A stretch of 64,000 bases of DNA from Pseudomonas chlororaphis subsp. piscium (GCF_003850345.1 NZ_CP027707.1:1984001-2048000), one strand, 5' to 3'. Counted from the stretch's first letter, positions 36,075 through 45,888 are shown. Numbers and translations: made by a program. The notes: generated by a model from the letters alone, not told the origin.

Positions 36075-36587
36075 ATGAAAGCGATTTTTCCTGTTGCCTG
36101 GGTATTGGTCAGTGTCTTGAGTGCTTTCTGCACGGCCAGCGTTTTCGCGGCTCCGGCCCAGGAAAAGGTCGCGGCAAGCGCCACCGCTAATAAGTCGCAG
36201 AAAACCGCAGCAGCCAAGAAAGCCGCGCCGGTAAAGAAGGCGACAGTTGCCAGCAAGGCCAAACCTAAGGCCAGGGCACCGCAAAGGCGCGCGCCGATTG
36301 CCTCCAAGTCCAAGTCTGCCAGCGAAATCGTGAAGATGCCTTTGCCTTCGGCCAAGGTGGATCTGAGCCTGCCGCCGGAAATGGTCAAGCAATTGCAGCC
36401 GATCGGCTCGGTCAATCAACCCAAGCGCACTCCGTTGTTGCCGCCGATGTTCGGTGAGAAACCCAAGGACGACAGTCCATTCCAGCTCAATGGCCGCCTG
36501 CTGAGCAACGAAATGCAGCTGCAGCTGCGTAATGACGAGCGGCGCGACGTGGAAGGCGCAGCGCTGGATTTCGAGTTCAAGCAGTAA
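36075..36587 (+). CDS. Exported Ala/Lys-rich protein, unknown function
   Basis: 170 residues from ATG 36075, giving a clean Sec signal (MKAIFPVAWVLVSVLSAF, cleavage after VFA). An upstream ATG at 36042 has a better SD (AGGCGAG) and would add 11 residues before the signal. The mature N terminus (about 45 residues) is histone-H1-like: AAKKAAPVKKATVASKAKPK. The C-terminal half is conserved-looking with PPMFGEKPKDDSPFQLNGRL and LDFEFKQ. Found next to mocR-like genes in Pseudomonas; no function known. Confidence 0.7.
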   Translation: MKAIFPVAWVLVSVLSAFCTASVFAAPAQEKVAASATANKSQKTAAAKKAAPVKKATVASKAKPKARAPQRRAPIASKSKSASEIVKMPLPSAKVDLSLPPEMVKQLQPIGSVNQPKRTPLLPPMFGEKPKDDSPFQLNGRLLSNEMQLQLRNDERRDVEGAALDFEFKQ

Positions 36588-36755
36588 ACCCTCACCCTGA
36601 CTGTGACCCGCGGCCCTGACGCTTTGTCGGAGACTGGTCAGTCACGCGAGCCTGAGAGCAAAAACCAGCAGGTGGCCAATTTCAAACGGCTGTTTTAGCG
36701 GTTACTCTAGTCCGCGTCATTTCAATACTTTGCCCGTCGCGAGGAGCTTGTCGTC

Positions 36756-37010
36756 ATGAACTGCCGTGAAGGCTGTGGCGCCTGTTGCATTGCCCCTTCC
36801 ATCAGTACCCCGATTCCCGGAATGCCCAATGGCAAACCGGCCGGAGAACGTTGCATCCATCTTTCTGTCGAACTGCTGTGCGGTTTGTTCGGCCAACCCG
36901 AACGGCCCGCCGTCTGTGGTGCGTTCCAGGCCGATGTCGAGGTCTGCGGCGGCAGCCGGGAAGAAGCTATCCGCCTGTTGGGCTGGTGGGAGCAAATGAC
37001 GGCGGCGTGA
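36756..37010 (+). CDS. YkgJ family cysteine-cluster protein
   Basis: 84 residues with Cys arranged CREGCGACC, ERCIHL, LLCGLF, PAVCGAF and VCGG, the YkgJ/CxxCxxCC zinc- or iron-binding family. Small cytosolic protein of unknown role. ATG 36756 has a GAGGAGC site upstream. 168 bases after the previous gene and 43 before the START-domain gene. Confidence 0.85.
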   Translation: MNCREGCGACCIAPSISTPIPGMPNGKPAGERCIHLSVELLCGLFGQPERPAVCGAFQADVEVCGGSREEAIRLLGWWEQMTAA

Positions 37011-37053
37011 AGTGTTTTCAATGAACGGAACTTCAACAATAAGGAATAAGACA

Positions 37054-37662
37054 ATGGGTTCGCTGCATCGAATTGCTGTGCTCTGTGGGTTGACCGTTCT
37101 GCTCTCGGCAACCGCCCACGCTGAAGATTGGCAAACGGCCAAGGATGAGGACGGTATCAAGGTCTCCTTGAGTGAAGTGGCCGGTTCCAAATACAAGGCC
37201 TACCGGGGCGTGACCACCATGAAAACCAGTGTGGCCAAGCTGCGCGCGCTGCAGGATGACGTGACGGGCGCCTGTACCTGGATTCACGAATGCAAGTCGC
37301 AGAAGTTGCTCAAGCACGAAGGTGAGCAGAGCTGGACCTACACCCAGTTCAACACTCCATGGCCGGTCACCCCGCGTGATTCGGTGCTGCACATCACCAC
37401 CAGCGAAGCGACCGACGGCAGCCTGACCCGCAAGCTCGAAGGGGTACCGACCTATGTTCCCGACGAGAAAGGTTTCGTGCGTGTCGCCCAGGTCCAAGGC
37501 TTCTGGAAATTCGTGCCCAAGGGCGCGGACCAGGTCGAAGTGACCTATCAGGTGCACACCGAGCCGGGCGGCAGCGTGCCGTCCTGGCTGGCCAACAAGT
37601 TTGTCGTGGATGCGCCGTTCAACACCCTCAAGGCATTGAAGGCGCGCGCCGAGAAGCCATAA
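37054..37662 (+). CDS. START domain-containing exported protein
   Basis: 202 residues from ATG 37054 (SD AAGGAATAAG). Signal peptide IAVLCGLTVLLSATAHA, mature protein starts EDWQTAKDEDGIKV. The fold is START/SRPBCC: 'WIHECKSQKLLKHEGEQSW', 'WPVTPRDSVLHITTSEA', 'PSWLANKFVVDAPFNTLKAL'. Probably binds a hydrophobic ligand in the periplasm. A start at 37012 would hide the signal and is rejected. Confidence 0.85.
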   Translation: MGSLHRIAVLCGLTVLLSATAHAEDWQTAKDEDGIKVSLSEVAGSKYKAYRGVTTMKTSVAKLRALQDDVTGACTWIHECKSQKLLKHEGEQSWTYTQFNTPWPVTPRDSVLHITTSEATDGSLTRKLEGVPTYVPDEKGFVRVAQVQGFWKFVPKGADQVEVTYQVHTEPGGSVPSWLANKFVVDAPFNTLKALKARAEKP

Positions 37663-37677
37663 GCGCCGATCGTTGCG

Positions 37678-37706
37678 AAAAGGCTGCCCCAGGGCAGCCT
37701 TTTTTA
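37678..37706 (+). terminator. Intrinsic terminator after the START-domain gene
   Basis: AAAAGGCTGCC-CCAG-GGCAGCCTTTTTT, 7-bp GC stem extended by A-T pairs. Confidence 0.9.
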
Positions 37707-37799
37707 ATGGTGCCGCCGGGCCCCTGGTTTGAACGATTATTGGTTCTTCAGGGTCGACATCTTGTGAGTCCATCCATGGGCTTCATCAAGGAGGCACTG

Positions 37800-38033
37800 A
37801 TGCAAAAGTGGCAAGTCACTTTCGTTGACGATCATGGTGTCCAGTCAGTGGAGCAATTCGACTGTGAGCAGCAGCCCAGCATGGAGGAGGCGGCACAATT
37901 GATTCGCGCAAAGCTTCTGCCGGTTCCGGCCGAGCTTGACCTCAACGATCTGGAAGGGCGTACCGATGACCCTACGCTCAAGAGCCTGAAAGATCAGAAC
38001 AGCATTCAAATCCTCAGCATTGCTCCGATTTAA
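37800..38033 (+). CDS. Small conserved hypothetical protein
   Basis: 77 residues from ATG 37800, preceded by a perfect AAGGAGG. Sequence begins MQKWQVTFVDDHGVQSVEQF; no signal, no helix, no motif I can name. Acidic, probably cytosolic. An in-frame ORF extends to 37707 but only by passing through the terminator trailer. Confidence 0.65.
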   Translation: MQKWQVTFVDDHGVQSVEQFDCEQQPSMEEAAQLIRAKLLPVPAELDLNDLEGRTDDPTLKSLKDQNSIQILSIAPI

Positions 38034-38255
38034 TCTTTAATGCGCAAAGCCCTACCGAGCTTGAACCCAGACCTTGGCAGCGCCTGCGTCTTGGCGCTAC
38101 TCTGCATTCGAGATCAGCGAATGAATCGCTAAGGTCTGGTCTTGTCAGCTACATGCTTGTTTCCTGGCGGCGATCTTCTCGCTGCAAGCCTGCACCGTGC
38201 GGTGACAGGCAAGGGAGTACGGAAAGTCTATCCATCGGTTTGAGGAGGACGTTTC

Positions 38256-38597
38256 ATGAGCACAGCCTATCAAGAAGACATCAGCAGCAGCGTGCTGCGC
38301 CGCATGAAAGAAGGCGGTTTCGACTTTTCACAATTCCATCCCATCGAGTTCTACGCCATTTTCCCGGACGAGGAGCGGGCACGCAGGGCGGCAGGGCAGT
38401 TCCGCGGTGAATCCTTGAATGCCCAGGTCAGCGTGCGCGATGACGGCGCCTGGTACCTGGAGCTGAGCAAGGTGATGTATGCCACCTACGGCGGCATCGG
38501 CGATTTTGAACAGGACTTTGAAGCGGTGGTCGCGCCCCTGGGCGGGATCATCGAGGGTTGGGGCGTGAAGCAGGAGGTTCGAGGGCGACTCGTTTAG
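38256..38597 (+). CDS. rraB: RraB-like ribonuclease E inhibitor
   Basis: 113 residues; 'EFYAIFPDEERARRAAGQFR' and VRDDGAWYLELSKVMYATYG with the ending 'GGIIEGWGVKQE' match PF06877 (RraB). In E. coli RraB binds the RNase E scaffold and changes degradosome composition. SD TGAGGAGG seven bases before the ATG. Stand-alone gene; RNase E itself starts at the beginning of this window. The 222 bases upstream hold no recognised element. Confidence 0.85.
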   Translation: MSTAYQEDISSSVLRRMKEGGFDFSQFHPIEFYAIFPDEERARRAAGQFRGESLNAQVSVRDDGAWYLELSKVMYATYGGIGDFEQDFEAVVAPLGGIIEGWGVKQEVRGRLV

Positions 38598-38670
38598 TGC
38601 ATATGAATAGCGTCAAGACTCAGCATCGGCTGACCCTCGGGTCGGCCGATTTCGTTTCTGCCACCGGGAT

Positions 38671-38754
38671 CTGCGGGAGCGCAGCTTGCGTGTGATACGC
38701 GAAATTTCGGCAAAACCGCGTCGGCCTTATCGCGGGCAAGCCTCGCTCCTACAG
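38671..38754. repeat. REP family B inverted pair
   Basis: Diverged forward copy from 38671 (CTGCGGGAGCGCAGCTTGCG) and a good reverse copy at 38729-38754 (ends GCCTCGCTCCTACAG). Confidence 0.8.
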
Positions 38755-38762
38755 AGGCGGGC

Positions 38763-38794
38763 AAAAAAAGGCCACCTGCTGAGGGTGGCCAAAA
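38763..38794 (-). terminator. Intrinsic terminator, reverse strand
   Basis: On the reverse strand GGCCACC-CTCAGCA-GGTGGCC is followed by seven T. It would end transcripts of the cytochrome gene whose stop is about 290 bases upstream. Confidence 0.7.
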
Positions 38795-39021
38795 GGGAAG
38801 ACCGGTAGGAGAGGAAACCGGTCGGGGACATTCCAGGCCCGGCCGCCATTGGCGCCATGAAGGGTGGGGCGTCGACTGCGCACCGTGGTGGTGCTGAAGT
38901 CATCTGCGCTGTTGCAGCGAATTCTGCGCAGTTTTGCCCAAGCGGTGAAATCAAGTCTGGCTATGCCGTCGATAGCCATTGCATTGCGTGCAATGGAGCG
39001 GCTGCCGGGGAATGCGCTCGA

Positions 39022-39047
39022 CTGTAGGAGCGAGGCTTGCCCGCGAT
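39022..39047 (+). repeat. REP family B single copy
   Basis: Exact core TGTAGGAGCGAGGCTTGCC from 39023; no inverted partner within 100 bases. Confidence 0.85.
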
Positions 39048-39078
39048 AACGTTCTGAAGAGCAACCCGAACGCCCGCC

Positions 39079-39891
39079 TTACTGCGCCACCTGCTTACGC
39101 CCCGCCATATGCTTCAGATACCCCACCAGCAACTCCAGCTCGGCATCCGGCAATACGCTGCTTGCGAAAGCCGGCATCTTCGCCTGCGGCCAGCGGCGCA
39201 GGCTCTGAGGGTCACGGATGTAACGCTTGAGGAAGTCCGCACCGAAGTACTCGGTGGGACTGTAGGGGATATTCAGGTCCGGGCCGAACTGCGAGTCGCC
39301 GGCGCCGTTGAGGCGATGGCAGGCCAGGCAGTTCTTCTGGAACAGGGCGAAGCCCTGGTTTACCGGATCGCCGGCCGCCAGCTTGGGGTCCGGGCGCAGG
39401 GCTGGGAAACGTTCGGCCACCGGCGCCAGGCGCTTGATACTGGCCACTTCGAACGGCCATTGCTCGGGGCTGATATGGCCGGCCTGGGGGTTGGTCCACA
39501 CCAGGTAGAAAGGCCCGGCGCTGTGCTTGCCTTCAGCCAGGGGGGGCCAGGGCTTGGCCGGGTCTTCGATGGCCAGCCAGGCCTGGGCGCCGTCCTGGTT
39601 GAGCAGGGGGGCGGCGGGCAACTCGGCGGCGAAACCGTCCAGGGCGACGGCCTGCAGATGGTCGTCGGCCTTGACCCCAGTGAGCAGGGCCGAGATCGGT
39701 ACCGCGCGGTAATTCATGTCGCGTTTGTACGACACGTCATCCTTGACGGTGACGGTCCGGGCCAGAGGGTGCTTGAGCAGTTCTTCAGTCTGCCAGGTGT
39801 GGCTGTCGGCCCCCAGTTCCAGGGTCAACTGCGCGGCATACACAGGCGTGGTGAGCAGCAGGGCGCTGCACAGGAGGATAAGAGATTTCAA
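39079..39891 (-). CDS. Exported cytochrome c with degenerate molybdopterin-type domain
   Basis: 270 residues if started at TTG 39891, which opens a signal peptide (KSLILLCSALLLTTPVYA). Residues about 20-160 resemble the sulfite-oxidase-type domain ('PISALLTGVKADDHLQAVAL', 'GPFYLVWTNPQAG'), but the Mo-ligand Cys is missing. Residues 175-270 are a mono-heme cytochrome c: NCLACHRLNG heme site and Met ligand in AKMPAFASS. Probably periplasmic electron transfer. The ORF extends to ATG 40011 without homology, so the start is uncertain. Confidence 0.78.
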   Translation of the reverse strand: MKSLILLCSALLLTTPVYAAQLTLELGADSHTWQTEELLKHPLARTVTVKDDVSYKRDMNYRAVPISALLTGVKADDHLQAVALDGFAAELPAAPLLNQDGAQAWLAIEDPAKPWPPLAEGKHSAGPFYLVWTNPQAGHISPEQWPFEVASIKRLAPVAERFPALRPDPKLAAGDPVNQGFALFQKNCLACHRLNGAGDSQFGPDLNIPYSPTEYFGADFLKRYIRDPQSLRRWPQAKMPAFASSVLPDAELELLVGYLKHMAGRKQVAQ

Positions 39892-40074
39892 TTGATCGCT
39901 GTTCCGTCGCTGGGGTGGAGAGCGCCGCGTACGGCCTGTCTCCAGTTTTCTGATAAGCGCGACGACGCCCTGATTCAGCGTGGCCGCGGCGTCAGAAAGA
40001 GTGGCACACAAGTGCCTGCCCCGGTAGCGAACCGGAGCACAAAGATTCGATTGCGTGACGGGATGGCCACGCCT

Positions 40075-40170
40075 CTAGCCGATCACTTTGGTGAGGTTCG
40101 GCAAGATCAGAAGCAAGGTGGTTGCGAACAGAATGAGCCCCGCTTGACGGACTTTCGAATGCTTGAACAT
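40075..40170 (-). CDS. Small single-helix membrane protein (31 residues)
   Basis: ATG 40170 to TAG 40075. The peptide starts MFKHSKVRQAGLILFATTLL and ends PNLTKVIG: a basic N terminus, one hydrophobic helix of about 17 residues, and a short tail, typical of small inner-membrane proteins. AAAGG lies nine bases upstream. Same strand as and upstream of the cytochrome gene, 183 bases away. Shorter than usual gene-calling limits; no function known. Confidence 0.55.
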   Translation of the reverse strand: MFKHSKVRQAGLILFATTLLLILPNLTKVIG

Positions 40171-40578
40171 GGCTGAATGCCTTTTGTTGTTATTCCTGAA
40201 CATCAACTGCATGCCTGCCGCTTCACTATGGTCAGGCGATGTGTCCCTTTTCTTACGCGTGCACCGGCAAGACCCGGCTGCAACGATTCACTGCCTACAG
40301 TTCCTACCTTAGGGTCCTTGTAACCCTTGGCTTAGATCCATTTCATATCAACTAATAGGCGAATGCTTTTAAAAACGCATGAGGCCTATTGCCATCTTCT
40401 TGCCCGCCCTTTGTCTAGACAGTTCCGTTATGCGGCAGGCGGAATCCATTAGCTCACTACCGTTCGTCTGAGCGTGACCGTCAAGGTCAGTGAGCGCATC
40501 GGTCATTGAATCCGGGGCCCTCGGGGCCAAAAGTGGGAGCCCTGTCATCATTCATCTGCACAGCGGTTCGAGGACGTC
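40171..40578. other. Intergenic region upstream of the thiolase gene
   Basis: About 400 bases with no gene; expected to hold the thiolase promoter. The only structure found is an inverted repeat AATAGGC (40354-40360) with GCCTATT (40384-40390), with an inner ATGC/GCAT pair. No PsrA-like box was found here. Confidence 0.5.
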
Positions 40579-41784
<1,206 letters not shown>

Positions 41785-41809
41785 GCCCTGACTTCAAGGA
41801 AACACTTTC

Positions 41810-43954
41810 ATGACCGAAGCCATCCGTTACGAAAAGGGTCAGGACCAGATCGTCGTTCTGACCATCGACATGCCGGGCCAGAGCGCCAACACCATGAACG
41901 CGGTGTACCGCGAGGCCATGGCCGCCTGCGTGGCCCGCCTGAAAGCCGAGCAGGAATCGATTGCCGGAGTGATCATCACTTCGGCGAAAAAGACCTTCTT
42001 CGCCGGCGGCGACCTCAATGAGTTGATCAAGGTCGGCAAGGCCGAAGCCCAGGCCTTCTATGACATGGTGCTGACCCTCAAGGGCCAGCTGCGGGCCCTG
42101 GAGACCCTGGGCAAACCCGTGGTAGCGGCGATCAACGGCGCGGCCCTGGGCGGCGGCTGGGAGATCTGCCTGGCTTGCCATCACCGGGTGGCGCTGGACG
42201 ACCCGTCGCTGCAGGTCGGCCTGCCGGAAGTGACCCTCGGCTTGCTGCCGGGCGGTGGCGGGGTGGTGCGCATGGTGCGTTTGCTGGGGCTGGAAAAAGC
42301 CCTGCCGTATCTGCTGGAAGGCAAGAAGGTGCGGCCGCAGCAGGCGCTGCAAGCCGGCCTGATCGACCAACTGGCCAGCGACCGCGACGACCTGCTGGCC
42401 AAGGCCAGGGCGTGGATTGTCGCCAACCCGGCGGTCAAACAGCGCTGGGACGTGACCGGCTATCAGATCCCCGGTGGCACGCCGTCGCACCCGAAAGTCG
42501 CGCAGATGCTGGCCATCGCGCCGTCGATCCTGCGCAGCAAGACTCAAGGCTGCCTGCCGGCGCCGGAGAAGATTCTCTGTGCGGCAGTGGAGGGTGCCCA
42601 GGTCGATTTCGATACTGCGCAGTTGATCGAAACCCGCTATTTCACTGAGCTGACCACCGGCCAGGTGGCAAAAAACTTGATCGGCACCTTCTGGTTCCAG
42701 CTCAACGAGATCAATGCCGGTGGCTCCCGCCCCCAAGGCTTTGCGCCCTATGTGACCAGGAAGGTCGGGGTACTCGGTGCCGGGATGATGGGCGCCGGGA
42801 TCGCTTATGTCAGCGCCGTGGCTGGCATCGAAGTGGTGCTCAAGGACATCAGCCTGGCGGCGGCCGAGAAGGGCAAAGCCCATTCGGCGGCGCTGCTGGA
42901 GAAGAAGGTCGCCCGTGGCCAGTTGAGCGCCGAGCAGCGTGACGCCACGCTGGCGCGAATCCGCACCACCGAGCAGGACGCCGACCTGGCCGGTTGCGAC
43001 CTGATCATAGAGGCGGTGTTCGAGGATCGCGAACTCAAGGCCAGGGTCTCGGCGGCGGCGCAGCAAGTGGTGGGGGCGCAGGCGGTGATCGCCTCGAACA
43101 CCTCGACCTTGCCCATCAGCGGCCTGGCCAAGGCGGTGCCGGATCAAGGCAAGTTCATCGGCCTGCATTTCTTCAGCCCGGTGGAGAAAATGCCCCTGGT
43201 GGAAATCATCAAGGGCGAGCAGACCAGCGATGAAACCCTGGCGCGGGGTTTCGACTTCGTCCAGCAGATCAAGAAGACCCCGATCGTGGTCAACGACAGC
43301 CGCGGCTTTTTCACTTCGCGGGTGTTCGGCACCTTCACCAACGAAGGCATCGCCATGCTCGGCGAGGGTGTGGCCGCGCCGATGATCGAGACCGAGGCGC
43401 GCAAGGCGGGGATGCCGATCGGCCCGCTGGCGATCTGCGACGAGGTTTCCCTGAGCCTGCTGAGCCATATCCGCCAACAGACCGCCAAGGATCTGCAGGC
43501 CGAAGGCAAGCCGCTGGTGGAGCATCCGGCCTTTGCCGTGGTCGACTTGCTGCTCAATGAATACAAGCGCCCAGGCAAGGCGGCGGGCGGCGGTTTCTAC
43601 GACTATCCGGTCGGGGTGCAGAAACATTTGTGGCCGCAGCTGAAAACCCGCTTCGAGAAAGCCGACGGGCAGATTTCGCCACAGGACGTGCGCGATCGCC
43701 TGTTGTTCGTGCAGGCCATCGAAACCGTGCGTTGTGTGGAGGAGGGCGTGCTGCGCTCGACGGCCGATGCCAACATCGGTTCGATCTTCGGTATCGGCTT
43801 CGCGGCCTGGACTGGCGGTGCCTTGCAGTTCATCAACCAGTATGGCCTGAAGGACTTTATCGCCCGTGCCCAGTACCTGGCCGAGCAATATGGCGAGCGT
43901 TTCGCGCCGCCGGCGCTGCTGCTGGAGAAAGCTGCCAAGGGCCTGTTGTTCTGA
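41810..43954 (+). CDS. 3-hydroxyacyl-CoA dehydrogenase / enoyl-CoA hydratase (FadB/FadJ-like)
   Basis: 714 residues, two fused activities. Residues 1-190 are crotonase-type (oxyanion motifs TFFAGGDLNELIKVG and NGAALGGGWEICLAC with hydratase Glu in LPEVTLGLLPGGGG). From about residue 315 the NAD domain begins VGVLGAGMMGAGIAYVSA, with catalytic His in IGLHFFSPVEKMPLVEII. Converts enoyl-CoA to 3-oxoacyl-CoA. Shorter than FadB (about 715 versus 729) and FadJ-like in having no epimerase signature that I can see. Coupled to the upstream thiolase. Confidence 0.92.
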   Translation: MTEAIRYEKGQDQIVVLTIDMPGQSANTMNAVYREAMAACVARLKAEQESIAGVIITSAKKTFFAGGDLNELIKVGKAEAQAFYDMVLTLKGQLRALETLGKPVVAAINGAALGGGWEICLACHHRVALDDPSLQVGLPEVTLGLLPGGGGVVRMVRLLGLEKALPYLLEGKKVRPQQALQAGLIDQLASDRDDLLAKARAWIVANPAVKQRWDVTGYQIPGGTPSHPKVAQMLAIAPSILRSKTQGCLPAPEKILCAAVEGAQVDFDTAQLIETRYFTELTTGQVAKNLIGTFWFQLNEINAGGSRPQGFAPYVTRKVGVLGAGMMGAGIAYVSAVAGIEVVLKDISLAAAEKGKAHSAALLEKKVARGQLSAEQRDATLARIRTTEQDADLAGCDLIIEAVFEDRELKARVSAAAQQVVGAQAVIASNTSTLPISGLAKAVPDQGKFIGLHFFSPVEKMPLVEIIKGEQTSDETLARGFDFVQQIKKTPIVVNDSRGFFTSRVFGTFTNEGIAMLGEGVAAPMIETEARKAGMPIGPLAICDEVSLSLLSHIRQQTAKDLQAEGKPLVEHPAFAVVDLLLNEYKRPGKAAGGGFYDYPVGVQKHLWPQLKTRFEKADGQISPQDVRDRLLFVQAIETVRCVEEGVLRSTADANIGSIFGIGFAAWTGGALQFINQYGLKDFIARAQYLAEQYGERFAPPALLLEKAAKGLLF

Positions 43955-44058
43955 GACTGAAGGGAACAAAGTGATGCATCGCGGGGCTTGCCTTGGCTGG
44001 GCGTTTCAAGGCAGGCTCTGGGGTGTTCATTATTCCCATCACGTGTCAGGTATTTTTT

Positions 44059-44787
44059 ATGTCGCTACGCATCTGCATTCTGGAAACCGACATCCTGCGT
44101 CCAGAATTGGTCGATCAATATCAGGGTTACGGGCAGATGTTTCAGCGCCTGTTTTCACAGCAGCCGCTCGCTGCCGAATTTACCGTCTACAACGTGATGC
44201 AGGGCCACTACCCGAGCGACGACCAGAGCTTCGACGCCTATCTGGTCACGGGAAGCAAGGCCGACTCCTTCGGTACCGACCCCTGGATTCAGACCCTCAA
44301 GACTTACCTGCTGGAGCGTTATAAGCGCGGCGACAAGTTGCTGGGCATCTGCTTTGGCCATCAGTTGCTGGCGTTGCTGCTGGGCGGCAAGAGCGAGCGC
44401 GCGACTCAGGGCTGGGGCGTGGGTACCCACAACTACAAACTGGCGGCCAAGGCGCCGTGGATGAGCCCGGTGGTGGAAGAGCTGACGCTGCTGATCAGCC
44501 ACCAGGACCAGGTGACTGCCTTGCCGGAAAACGCCACGGTGATCGCTTCGAGCGATTTCTGCCCGTTCGCCGCCTATCACATCAATGACCAGGTGCTGTG
44601 CTTCCAGGGTCACCCGGAGTTCATTCACGACTATTCGCGGGCCTTGCTGGACCTGCGCCAGCAGCACCTGGGCGAACAGGTCTATCAAAAGGGCATCGCC
44701 AGCCTGGAACGGGACCATCACGGCAGCACCGTTGCCGAGTGGATGATGCGTTTTGTGGCGCACAAGCCGCAGGCCGGGTCGGTCTGA
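44059..44787 (+). CDS. Class I glutamine amidotransferase (GMP-synthase-like)
   Basis: 242 residues from ATG 44059. Catalytic triad: Cys in LLGICFGHQLLALLLGG, His and Glu in CFQGHPEFIHDY. Stand-alone members of this family cleave gamma-glutamyl amides (as PuuD does in putrescine use) or have unknown acceptors. No synthetase domain or partner gene is adjacent. ORF open upstream to 43993, but SLRICILETDIL is the typical start. Confidence 0.88.
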   Translation: MSLRICILETDILRPELVDQYQGYGQMFQRLFSQQPLAAEFTVYNVMQGHYPSDDQSFDAYLVTGSKADSFGTDPWIQTLKTYLLERYKRGDKLLGICFGHQLLALLLGGKSERATQGWGVGTHNYKLAAKAPWMSPVVEELTLLISHQDQVTALPENATVIASSDFCPFAAYHINDQVLCFQGHPEFIHDYSRALLDLRQQHLGEQVYQKGIASLERDHHGSTVAEWMMRFVAHKPQAGSV

Positions 44788-44807
44788 ATCCATAGCAACA
44801 TCGCGAG

Positions 44808-44866
44808 CTGACTCGCTTCTACAAGGGCTTCAAAGCCCTTGTGAGCGAGCTGCTTCGTTGCGGGTC
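44808..44866. repeat. Degenerate REP-like inverted pair
   Basis: A diverged reverse core (ATCGCGAGCTGACTCGCTTC) and a forward partner (GTGAGCGAGCTGC) flank AAGGGCTTCAAAGCCCTT, itself a perfect palindrome. Between convergent amidotransferase and LysR genes, so possibly also a terminator. Confidence 0.5.
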
Positions 44867-44878
44867 TGGGGCGCGTTT

Positions 44879-45847
44879 TCAATCTTGAGGGTTGAGGCCC
44901 TGCAAACCTGCTAAAACTTCCGAAGTACTGCGCATGATCTCCCTTAGGGCCTCCACCAGGGCGGCGGCGGCCGGGGATAATCCGACGCCGGAAAGTCGAG
45001 AGACGCCGATTTGCTCCAATACCAGTGGTTCGAAAGCGGGCAGACGAACAATCTCGGTGCGGTATGCCGGATCAAACGCCACCGACTGCGGCAAAATGCC
45101 AAGAAGATCCGTCTGCCTGAGTAACCAAAGAATATTAAACATGGACACCGTTTCGATGGTGGCATGGGGCGGATCGATATTTTCCCGGTAAAAAATATTA
45201 TCGAATTGCTTGCGCAAGGTTGTTTCCGTATGTGGGAGCAGCCACGCCTCGCGAGCGAGTTGTTCAAGCTTGACGTTGGGCTGCTGAGCGAGTGGGTGAT
45301 CCCGCCTCGCAACAATAATTGCGTTCTCGCTGAATAGAGCCTCCTGGGCCACAACCGCGCTTGTACTAACGTCGGACAGCCTTCCAATCAGGAAATCAAG
45401 TTCGCCCGATATGAGCCGAGGGATGAGCTCAGCACTCACCCCATCAACAATTTTGATCCGGATGTCAGGGCGGGATGACCTGAGCCGCGCGATCGCCGCG
45501 GGTACGAGGTAACTCGATCCTGTGAGCACACAACCTATAGCGACCCGCCCGGCATACCCTCTGCCCAGAGCGTCAATTGCATGCGAAACATGGTCGATCT
45601 GGGCGAGGACCATCCGGCTACGATCGACGAAGGCTTGTCCAAGCTCCGTAGGCGTCACGCCTCGACGGCCCCGGATGAAGAGCGGGGCACCAACCGCTTC
45701 CTCCAGATCCTGCAGCAGCTTGGTAGCCGTGGGTTGCGAAAGGTGAAGTGCGCGCGCCGCATGCAAGATGCTGCCGTACTCAACCAGTGCAATCGCTAAG
45801 CGGAAATGCCTTACCGTCGCCCATCGTTCAAGCCTGTCGAGTTTCAT
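44879..45847 (-). CDS. LysR family transcriptional regulator (GbpR/PcaQ-like)
   Basis: 322 residues. HTH 'ALVEYGSILHAARALHLSQPTATK' in part ILHAARALHLSQPTATKLLQ, then the substrate-binding domain. The N-terminal 'RHFRLAIALVEYGSILHAAR' is of the GbpR/CbbR-like subgroup that senses sugars or aromatics. Codon use is more AT-rich than its neighbours. Divergent from a SnoaL-like gene with an inverted repeat between, which is presumably its target. Sensed compound unknown. Confidence 0.88.
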   Translation of the reverse strand: MKLDRLERWATVRHFRLAIALVEYGSILHAARALHLSQPTATKLLQDLEEAVGAPLFIRGRRGVTPTELGQAFVDRSRMVLAQIDHVSHAIDALGRGYAGRVAIGCVLTGSSYLVPAAIARLRSSRPDIRIKIVDGVSAELIPRLISGELDFLIGRLSDVSTSAVVAQEALFSENAIIVARRDHPLAQQPNVKLEQLAREAWLLPHTETTLRKQFDNIFYRENIDPPHATIETVSMFNILWLLRQTDLLGILPQSVAFDPAYRTEIVRLPAFEPLVLEQIGVSRLSGVGLSPAAAALVEALREIMRSTSEVLAGLQGLNPQD

Positions 45848-45868
45848 TTGGTATTCCGATTTCTGATA

Positions 45869-45888
45869 TCACACTAAATATAATGTGA
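45869..45888. promoter_or_regulatory. LysR-type operator
   Basis: TCACA-N10-TGTGA around an AT core (CTAAATATAA); the outer bases also give the T-N11-A pattern. 22 bases upstream of the LysR start codon, the usual place for an autoregulatory LysR box. Confidence 0.6.

Larger units (their letters stand above)
38598..39078. other. Intergenic region with REP elements and a reverse terminator
   Basis: 480 bases without a gene: a REP pair (38671-38754), a reverse-strand terminator (38763-38794) and a single REP (39022-39047). Overlapping short ORFs are REP-derived and not coding. Confidence 0.7.
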
